DNA from: Sphingomonas sp. Ant H11
GTDB taxonomy: Bacteria > Pseudomonadota > Alphaproteobacteria > Sphingomonadales > Sphingomonadaceae
Direction: 5' to 3'
Assembly: GCF_000797515.1 (NCBI RefSeq)
Contig: NZ_JSBN01000017.1
Span: 1-60,505 of the forward strand
DNA: 60,505 nt
Shown: positions 54,568 to 60,505 of the stretch, piece after piece
How the letters are laid out: the number at the start of each line of letters is the position of its first letter
Numbering within the stretch: the first letter of the stretch is position 1
Made by a program: the position numbers and the translations under genes
Notes under the pieces: model-generated
What the model saw: only the letters and a program-made list of their open reading frames with translations
The model's database searches: none
What the model was told of the DNA's origin: nothing

Positions 54568-56508
54568 GTGATCCAGTCGCTGCTCATCGCCAATCGCGGC
54601 GAGATCGCCTGCCGCATCATCCGCACCGCGCGCGCGATGGGAATCCGCACGGTCGCGGTCTATTCGGATGCCGATGCGCACGCGCTGCACGTCCGCCAGG
54701 CCGATGACGCCGTGCATATCGGCCCCAGTCCGGCGCGCGAAAGCTATCTGGTGGGCAAGAAGATCATCGCCGCAGCCAAGGCGACGGGTGCGGCGGCGAT
54801 CCACCCCGGCTATGGCTTCCTCTCCGAAAATGCGGACTTTGCGCAGGCGGTGCTCGATGCCGGGCTGGTGTGGGTCGGCCCCAAGCCCGACAGCATCCGC
54901 GCGATGGGGCTGAAGGATGCCGCCAAGGAACGCATGATCGCGGCGGGCGTGCCGGTGACGCCGGGCTATCTCGGCGAGGATCAGGCCCCCGAACGGCTGG
55001 CGGCGGAGGCCGCACAGGTCGGCTATCCGGTGCTGATCAAGGCGGTGGCGGGCGGCGGTGGCAAGGGCATGCGCCGCGTCGATAATCCCGCCGATTTCGC
55101 CGATGCGCTTGCGTCGTGTCAGCGCGAGGCGGCGTCGTCCTTCGGCAATACCGATGTCCTGATCGAGAAATACATCCTCTCGCCCCGCCATATCGAAGTG
55201 CAGGTGTTCGGCGACACGCACGGCAATGTCGTCCATCTGTTCGAGCGCGATTGCTCGCTTCAGCGTCGCCATCAGAAGGTGATTGAGGAAGCCCCCGCGC
55301 CGGGCATGGACGTCGCGACCCGCGAAGCGATCTGCGCGGCGGCGGTGAAGGCGGCCAAAGCGGTCGATTATGTCGGGGCGGGCACGATCGAGTTCATCGC
55401 CGATGCGAGCGAGGGCCTCCGCGCCGACCGCATCTGGTTCATGGAAATGAACACGCGGTTGCAGGTCGAACATCCGGTGACCGAGGAAATCACTGGCGTC
55501 GATCTGGTCGAATGGCAGCTACGCGTGGCGAGCGGCGAGGCGCTGCCGAAGCGGCAGGACGAGCTGTCGATCAATGGCTGGGCGATGGAAGCGCGGCTAT
55601 ATGCGGAGGATCCCTTAAAAGGATTTTTGCCGTCCGTGGGGAGATTGGATCGCTTCCGTTTGCCAAATAAAGTGCGATCCACTCGCTGGCGGCACCCCGT
55701 GCGCGGTGTCGAATATGAAAACGATTATCCCTTCGTTGGCCGAATCGAGACCGGCGTTGCTGAAGGAGGCGAGGTCTCTTCCTTTTACGATCCGATGATC
55801 GCCAAGATCGTCTGCCACGCCGAAGGTCGGCGCGACGCGGCGCTAGGTTTGGCAATATTGGTTGGTGACGCACAGGTTTGGCCGCTGCGTACCAACGCGA
55901 CGTTTCTTCATGCCTTATTGGTGAACCCCGACTTTATGCGCGGAAGAGTTCACACTGGTTTTATCGAGCAACATCAGGACGACGTGATCTATGAGGTTGA
56001 TCCTCCACAGTGGATACTCGATCAAGTCGCCGTTGAACTGATAGCGCCAGCGAGACATAACATCGCGCCCACTGGGTTTCGCCTGAATGGGCATGAGTGT
56101 CACAGCGTCCGAATGATGGACCGCGACCGTGAATATGTCGGTGCTACCGATGGCCTGATAACCTACGATCAGCGCGCCTACCCGATTCTCGACGTTTCAG
56201 GCGAAGCCGTCTTTGCAACGCTGCAGGGCGCAACGTGGCGGTTTGCGGCATCGGCGACGCGCGGTAATGTAGCAGGCACCGCCGCCGACGGCGCGATCCT
56301 CTCGCCGATGCCTGGCCGCATCATCGCGGTGGACGTGGCCGCAGGCGACACCGTCACCAAGGGCCAGAAGCTCGTCACGCTCGAAGCGATGAAGATGGAG
56401 CATAGCCTCACCGCCCCGTTCGACGGCACGATTGCCGAGCTGAACGCAGAGATTGGCGGGCAAGTGCAGGAGGGCGTCGTGCTGGTGCGGCTCGACACCG
56501 GCGTATGA
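54568..56508 (+). CDS. mccA: Methylcrotonyl-CoA carboxylase biotin-containing (alpha) subunit
   Basis: The GTG at 54568 starts a 646-residue protein. It has a biotin-carboxylase N-terminal domain (LLIANRGEIACRIIRTA, HPGYGFLSENADFA), ATP-grasp (KAVAGGGGKGMR, ERDCSLQRRHQKVIEEAPAP), EMNTRLQVEHPVTEEITG, and the biotin attachment motif in LVTLEAMKMEHSLTAPFDG near the C-terminus (Lys of AMKM). From about 55610 to 56200 base composition and codon use change markedly (more A/T, codons such as TTT, ATA and TTG) while the reading frame stays intact. This suggests a recombined segment. It forms the holoenzyme with the beta subunit. Confidence 0.93.
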   Translation: MIQSLLIANRGEIACRIIRTARAMGIRTVAVYSDADAHALHVRQADDAVHIGPSPARESYLVGKKIIAAAKATGAAAIHPGYGFLSENADFAQAVLDAGLVWVGPKPDSIRAMGLKDAAKERMIAAGVPVTPGYLGEDQAPERLAAEAAQVGYPVLIKAVAGGGGKGMRRVDNPADFADALASCQREAASSFGNTDVLIEKYILSPRHIEVQVFGDTHGNVVHLFERDCSLQRRHQKVIEEAPAPGMDVATREAICAAAVKAAKAVDYVGAGTIEFIADASEGLRADRIWFMEMNTRLQVEHPVTEEITGVDLVEWQLRVASGEALPKRQDELSINGWAMEARLYAEDPLKGFLPSVGRLDRFRLPNKVRSTRWRHPVRGVEYENDYPFVGRIETGVAEGGEVSSFYDPMIAKIVCHAEGRRDAALGLAILVGDAQVWPLRTNATFLHALLVNPDFMRGRVHTGFIEQHQDDVIYEVDPPQWILDQVAVELIAPARHNIAPTGFRLNGHECHSVRMMDRDREYVGATDGLITYDQRAYPILDVSGEAVFATLQGATWRFAASATRGNVAGTAADGAILSPMPGRIIAVDVAAGDTVTKGQKLVTLEAMKMEHSLTAPFDGTIAELNAEIGGQVQEGVVLVRLDTGV

Positions 56509-57725
56509 CCGAGGGCCCGAAACCCGGCGCGCTGGCCGGCGTCAAGGTGCTCGATCTGTCGCGCGTGCTCGCCGGTCCGTGGGCGACGCAGATACTGGGG
56601 GATCTGGGCGCGGAGGTGCTCAAGATCGAGCAGCCGGGGCAGGGCGACGACACCCGCCGCTGGGGGCCACCTGCGCTCGCCGATGACTCCGGCGATTCTG
56701 CCTATTTCCTGTGCGCCAATCGCAACAAACGCTCGCTCGCGATCGATCTCGCCCAGCCGGAGGGGGCCGATCTGATCCGCCGCCTTGTCGCTGAGAGCGA
56801 TGTGGTGGTCGAAAATTTTCGTGTCGGCGGGCTTGCCAAATATGGGCTCGATTATGCCGCGCTCTCGGCGATCAACCCGCGCCTGGTCTATTGCTCGATC
56901 ACCGGCTTCGGCCAGGACGGGCCGTATAAGGACAAGGGCGGCTATGACTTCCTGATCCAGGCGATGGGCGGGCTGATGAGCGTCACCGGCGAAGCGGACG
57001 GCCCGCCGATGAAGGTCGGCGTGCCGATCGTCGATCTGTTCACCGGCACTTATGCGACCGTCGCGATCCTCGCCGCTTTGCGCCACCGCGACGCCACAGG
57101 GCAGGGGCAGCATATCGACTGCGCCTTGCTCGACACGCAATTGGCGATGATGTCGAACCAGGCGTCCAACTATCTCAACGGCGGCGCGGTGCCCGGGCGG
57201 ATGGGCAATGACCACCCCAATATCGTGCCCTATCGCGACTATGCGACCGCCGACGGCGAGATCGTCGTCGCGCTCGGCAATGATCGGCAGTTTCGCGATT
57301 TCCTGCGCGTGTTGCGGCTGGACACGCTGGGTGAGGACCCGCGCTTCGCCAGCGTGGCGCTGCGCAGCGCCAATCGTGCGGCGCTGCACGCGCACCTCGC
57401 CCCCGCCGTTGCGCGGTGGCGATCGGACGATCTGGTCGCGGCGATGGAGGCAGCCAAGCTCCCGGCGGGCAAGGTCAACGGCCTGCCCGAAATTCTGGCC
57501 GATGCCCATGTCGTGCACCGCGCGATCGTCCAGCCGATGGCGCGGCAGGACGGCACTGCGCTGAATGTCGTCGCTTTCCCGGTCAAATTGTCGGGGACCC
57601 CAGCCCGTTACGATCGCGCGCCACCGCGTGCCGGGGCGGATACGCGCGCGGCGTTGAGCGAGACGTTGGGGCTTTCCGAAGAAGCGCTGGCCCAACTGGC
57701 GGCGAAGGGCGTGATTCCGCGCTAA
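56505..57725 (+). CDS. CaiB/BaiF-type (family III) CoA-transferase
   Basis: The ATG at 56505 overlaps the mccA stop. The 406-residue protein has the family III start LAGVKVLDLSRVLAGPWATQILGDLGAEVLKIEQPGQGDDTR with the DLGADVIKVE-like loop, VVVENFRVGGLAKYGLDY, SITGFGQDGPY and QAMGGLMSVTGEADGPPMKVGVPIVDLFTG, where the catalytic Asp (of the VDLFTG context) lies. Such enzymes move CoA between acyl groups. Here it closes the leucine-degradation operon and may activate or recycle an intermediate; the exact substrate is unknown. Confidence 0.9.
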   Translation: MTEGPKPGALAGVKVLDLSRVLAGPWATQILGDLGAEVLKIEQPGQGDDTRRWGPPALADDSGDSAYFLCANRNKRSLAIDLAQPEGADLIRRLVAESDVVVENFRVGGLAKYGLDYAALSAINPRLVYCSITGFGQDGPYKDKGGYDFLIQAMGGLMSVTGEADGPPMKVGVPIVDLFTGTYATVAILAALRHRDATGQGQHIDCALLDTQLAMMSNQASNYLNGGAVPGRMGNDHPNIVPYRDYATADGEIVVALGNDRQFRDFLRVLRLDTLGEDPRFASVALRSANRAALHAHLAPAVARWRSDDLVAAMEAAKLPAGKVNGLPEILADAHVVHRAIVQPMARQDGTALNVVAFPVKLSGTPARYDRAPPRAGADTRAALSETLGLSEEALAQLAAKGVIPR

Positions 57726-57758
57726 ACCTCTGACAACGTAGCAAAACTGAAATCCTGG

Positions 57759-57774
57759 CGTCATGAAAATGACG
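57759..57774. other. Short palindrome CGTCAT-GAAA-ATGACG between operon and receptor
   Basis: A perfect 6-bp inverted repeat with a GAAA loop lies 34 bp after the CoA-transferase stop and 74 bp before the TonB receptor start. No T-run follows, so it may be an operator rather than a terminator. Its role is not known. Confidence 0.35.
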
Positions 57775-57847
57775 TTGCTTAGTAGCGAATGCGTCGCACA
57801 AGGCTCGTAACGCCCCGATTGTTGCATTGCACAAGGGGTTTCTTCCG

Positions 57848-60247
57848 ATGTCGTTTCACACTGTTTCGCGAGTCGCGTTGGCGCTTGGGCTGCTCGCGGG
57901 CGTGTCCAACGTCGCCAATGCGGCGACCCCGGACGCCGCACCAGCGCCGGTGCCTGGCGAACCTGCGGCGGCCCCCGCTGCGCAACCCGACGATTCGGCA
58001 CCGACCGACATTCTGGTCACTGCGCGCCGCAGCACGCGATCGGTAACCCAGCTCGACAGCACCGAGATCCAGAAGATCCTGCCCGGCATCAATCCGCTGA
58101 AGGCGATCCAGACGCTCCCCGGCGTAACCTATCTGACCGCCGATCCGTGGGGCAATAACGAGCAGAATATCTCGCTGTTCATTCACGGCTTCAACCAGCA
58201 GCAGCTTGGTTACACGCTGGACGGGATCCCACTCGGCGATCAAAATTACGGAAATTACAACGGCCTATCGCCGCAACGTGCGATCATTTCGGAAAACGTC
58301 GGCAAAGTGACGTTGGCGAGCGGTGCGGGCGATCTCGGCACCGCGTCCACCAGCAACCTTGGCGGCACGATCGACACCTTCTCCAGCGATCCCAAGCACA
58401 CCTTCGGCGGCACCGTGGCGCAGACCGTTGGCAGCTACAGCGCGTTTCGCACCTACGTGCGGCTCGACAGCGGCGACCTTGGCGGCGGCAACGCTTTCTA
58501 TGTTTCGGGCGTGCGACAGGATGCGCGCGCGTGGGATTTCAATGGCCACCAAGGCGGCTATCAAGCGAATGGCAAATTCGTGCACGATAGCGGATCGATC
58601 AAGCTGACCGGCTATTTTGCCTATTCGGACAAGACCGAACCGAATGAGGACGCGACCGTCGTCAATATCTCCAAGGGCGAGACGCCGGGCAATGTGCCGT
58701 ACACGCGCCCATTCCTCTACCCCGACTTCAAGACCGCAGTCGCCTATCTGACCTCGGCCGAATATGCGGCGGCCAAGGACAATTACCGGAACTATTACAG
58801 CGACGCGCAACGCACCGATTATCTCGGCTATGTCGCGATGACGGCGAAATTGAGCAGCGCGGTGACCTATGACGCCAAGGTCTATTATCACCACAATGAC
58901 GGTGTCGGTGTCGTCGCGGGCCCGATCACGGTCGCTGGCCTGCCGCAGCTCTTCTCGGTCTACTATCCGGGGCAGAACCTCTCGACCGTGTTCGGCGGAT
59001 CGGGCTTCGCGACGCGCACGACCGAATATCGCATCGATCGCGGTGGCATCGTCCAGACGCTGAAACTGTCGCTGGGCAACCATGACATCGAATTTGGCGG
59101 CTGGTTCGAGCGGCAAAGCTCTTCGGCCTTCCGTCGCTGGTACGCGCTCGACATCAATAACCCGTCGACGCCATACCAGCGCCCGCGCGACACGCTCAAC
59201 CCGCTGATCACCCAATATTATAGCGAAGTGCGCGTCGACGAGTTGCAGAGCCATGTGCAGGATGCCTGGCATGTGCTGCCGACGCTGACGATCCTCGGCG
59301 GCTTCAAGTCCACCTATCAATTCGCCACGCAGCGCATCAAGGTCCAGCCGCTGCTGGGTTCGTTCGCTGGAACCGTCGCACTTCCCAATGGCGCGCTTGA
59401 GACGACCAAGGTGTTTTTGCCCGAAGTCGGTGCGGTGTGGGAGGTGACCCCCAACGATCAGCTGTTCGTCAACGCGCAGAAGAACATCCGCCAGTTCCAG
59501 ACGAGCGCCGCAGCTGGCCTGTCGCCCTTCGCACTGGGCAGCCAAGGGGCGTTCGACCTGTTTTCCTCGACCGTCCAGCCCGAAACGAGCTGGACCTATG
59601 AAGGAGGCGTGCGCTCGCATCACCAACTGGGGGGCGGCCTGTCGATTGAGGGCCAGCTCAGCGTCTATCACGTCGATTTCTCGAATCGGCTGCTCGGCAT
59701 TTCGCCCAACCCGATCGTCAACTCGATCACCAGCGGCGCTGCGATCATTCAGAACGTCGGTGGCGTGAAGACCAATGGCGTGGATTTCGCGTTCACGCTG
59801 CACGCCGGGCCGCGAGTGTCGTTGTACAATGCGCTTTCGTACAACACCTCGAAATATAAGGCCGACTATATCAGCGGAACGACGACGGTGCCGACGCAGG
59901 GCAAGAACGTGCCCGGTTCGCCCGACTGGCTCAACAAGACCGTGCTGTCGGTTGGGCACGGGATCTTCGACGCGCAGTTGATCGGCGATTATATCGGTCG
60001 CCGCTACGCAACCTACACCAACGACCTCTCGGTGGCGGGCTATTTCACGTTGGCAGGGCAGATCGGGGCGACGATCCCGCTCGACCAACGGTTGGTAGCG
60101 AAGGCGCTGCACGTCAGCGTGAACGTCACCAACATCACCGATCGCAAGGCGGCATCGTCGCTCAGCATCGGATCGGCGACCAACACCTACAGCGTGTTCC
60201 CGCTGGCCCCGCGTCAGGTGTTCGGGACGGTAAGCATCAGCTTCTGA
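57848..60247 (+). CDS. TonB-dependent receptor
   Basis: The ATG at 57848 lies 9 bp after AAGGGG. A TTG 21 bp upstream is less likely. The product is about 799 residues with a signal peptide ending ANA-ATPD, a Pro/Ala-rich stretch, TonB-box-like DILVTARRSTR, a plug (LPGINPLKAIQTLPGVTYLTADPWGNNEQNISLFIHGFNQQQLGYTLDGIPLG) and a complete beta-barrel that ends in APRQVFGTVSISF with terminal Phe. No frameshift is seen, unlike two of the other receptors in this window. It follows the leucine cluster after a short gap and converges on the DUF853 gene. The substrate is unknown. Confidence 0.92.
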   Translation: MSFHTVSRVALALGLLAGVSNVANAATPDAAPAPVPGEPAAAPAAQPDDSAPTDILVTARRSTRSVTQLDSTEIQKILPGINPLKAIQTLPGVTYLTADPWGNNEQNISLFIHGFNQQQLGYTLDGIPLGDQNYGNYNGLSPQRAIISENVGKVTLASGAGDLGTASTSNLGGTIDTFSSDPKHTFGGTVAQTVGSYSAFRTYVRLDSGDLGGGNAFYVSGVRQDARAWDFNGHQGGYQANGKFVHDSGSIKLTGYFAYSDKTEPNEDATVVNISKGETPGNVPYTRPFLYPDFKTAVAYLTSAEYAAAKDNYRNYYSDAQRTDYLGYVAMTAKLSSAVTYDAKVYYHHNDGVGVVAGPITVAGLPQLFSVYYPGQNLSTVFGGSGFATRTTEYRIDRGGIVQTLKLSLGNHDIEFGGWFERQSSSAFRRWYALDINNPSTPYQRPRDTLNPLITQYYSEVRVDELQSHVQDAWHVLPTLTILGGFKSTYQFATQRIKVQPLLGSFAGTVALPNGALETTKVFLPEVGAVWEVTPNDQLFVNAQKNIRQFQTSAAAGLSPFALGSQGAFDLFSSTVQPETSWTYEGGVRSHHQLGGGLSIEGQLSVYHVDFSNRLLGISPNPIVNSITSGAAIIQNVGGVKTNGVDFAFTLHAGPRVSLYNALSYNTSKYKADYISGTTTVPTQGKNVPGSPDWLNKTVLSVGHGIFDAQLIGDYIGRRYATYTNDLSVAGYFTLAGQIGATIPLDQRLVAKALHVSVNVTNITDRKAASSLSIGSATNTYSVFPLAPRQVFGTVSISF

Positions 60248-60258
60248 TACGGCCTGGC

Positions 60259-60287
60259 CTGCCGCCGCTCGCAAAGAGCGGCGGCAG
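60259..60287. terminator. Bidirectional terminator hairpin
   Basis: A perfect 12-bp stem CTGCCGCCGCTC / GAGCGGCGGCAG with a GCAAA loop lies between the convergent TonB receptor and DUF853 genes. There is no clear U-run, so termination strength is uncertain. Confidence 0.6.
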
Positions 60288-60292
60288 CGGGC

Positions 60293-60505
60293 TTAGCGGC
60301 CTTTGAACAGGCCGCCGAGGACGCCGCGCACCAGCCCGCCGATAATCCCGGCCCCGGCACCGCGGCTGGAGCCGAACACGGCCTTCGATACTTCATTGGC
60401 GACCTGACGCCCGACCGCAGACGAAGCCGATCGCGTCGCCGAGGTGATCGCCCGGTTCCACGGCGAGTTGGCCGCCGCCTTTGCCGCCGCCGCTTCCTGT
60501 CGGCG
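60293..60505 (-). CDS. DUF853/HerA-like helicase, C-terminal part (runs off window)
   Basis: Read on the minus strand, the last 70 codons end with TAA at 60293-60295. The segment is Ala-rich and contains SPWNRAITSATRSASSAVGRQVANE and then GIIGGLVRGVLGGLFKGR at the end. An Ala/Ser-rich linker and a final VRGVLGxLFxxR are what the C-terminus of DUF853 (HerA-like ATPase, YjgR-type) proteins looks like. The Walker motifs lie beyond the window and could not be checked. Confidence 0.65.
   Translation of the reverse strand, partial: RRQEAAAAKAAANSPWNRAITSATRSASSAVGRQVANEVSKAVFGSSRGAGAGIIGGLVRGVLGGLFKGR

Noticed and set aside
56178..58001. Long minus-strand open frame opposite mccA and the CoA-transferase
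   Set aside because: No recognisable family and antisense to genes with clear catalytic motifs.
58265..60274. Long minus-strand open frame opposite the last TonB receptor
   Set aside because: Arg/Val/Ala-rich mirror frame without motifs; the receptor on the plus strand has signal, plug and terminal Phe.

Overview
The window comes from a GC-rich alphaproteobacterium, most likely a Sphingomonas-type sphingomonad. The evidence is the codon bias, four large TonB-dependent receptors tied to different substrates, sphingomonad-style palindromic repeats (the cttcgacaggctcaggg type), a TonB/LacI/GH65/beta-phosphoglucomutase/MFS sugar locus and a leucine-degradation cluster. No rRNA gene, complete tRNA gene or CRISPR array is visible.

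Layout. (1) 1-4637, minus strand: a virB6-virB4-virB3-virB2-virB1 cluster of a type IV secretion system, cut by the left window edge. (2) 4258-13879: a nickel-themed stretch (DUF4198 protein, HupE/UreJ permease, a nickel-type TonB receptor, NikR and a well-spaced NikR operator). Embedded in it is an ECF sigma factor/ChrR-like cupin/DUF4331/lipoprotein locus. (3) 13946-21839: a disaccharide (maltose- or trehalose-like) utilisation locus with TonB receptor, LacI regulator, beta-phosphoglucomutase, GH65 phosphorylase and MFS permease, with a shared 14-bp operator-like motif at two promoters. (4) 21846-26620: oxidoreductases with divergent regulators (AKR/LysR, LysR/SDR, HxlR/AzoR). (5) 26851-33768: a histidine kinase and an NtrC-like response regulator without GAFTGA, divergent from a MacAB-like adaptor/ATPase/permease set, with a TGTCCG-N4-CGGACA palindrome between them. 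(6) 34005-40461: a Tat-exported serine hydrolase and a FecI/FecR/STN-TonB receptor surface-signalling unit. (7) 40602-50989: a defence island. An IS3-family element without target duplication replaces the 3' end of a UvrD-like helicase gene, which overlaps an OLD-family nuclease gene (Gabija-type pair). Then follow a 673-aa protein with a D...QxK nuclease-like motif, an AbiGi-like protein, a DUF2026 protein and a divergent DUF3800 protein. The island ends at a partial copy of the 3' end of tRNA-Gly, which looks like an attachment-site scar. (8) 51148-57725: leucine catabolism (isovaleryl-CoA dehydrogenase, methylcrotonyl-CoA carboxylase beta and alpha, an NTF2-like protein, a CaiB-type CoA-transferase). 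(9) 57848-60505: another TonB receptor and the end of a HerA-like (DUF853) ATPase gene.

A striking property of the whole window is about a dozen single-base frameshifts in otherwise intact, conserved genes, several of them in homopolymers. Even the tRNA-Gly scar is one C short. The simplest reading is uncorrected indel error in the assembly, so the frameshifted genes are reported as probably intact genes with the break marked, not as decayed genes.

The best candidate for something undescribed is the block 45829-50545 (673-aa QxK protein, AbiGi-like, DUF2026, DUF3800) next to the Gabija-like pair. The NikR operator, the GH65-locus operator and the TGTCCG palindrome are the clearest regulatory signals.
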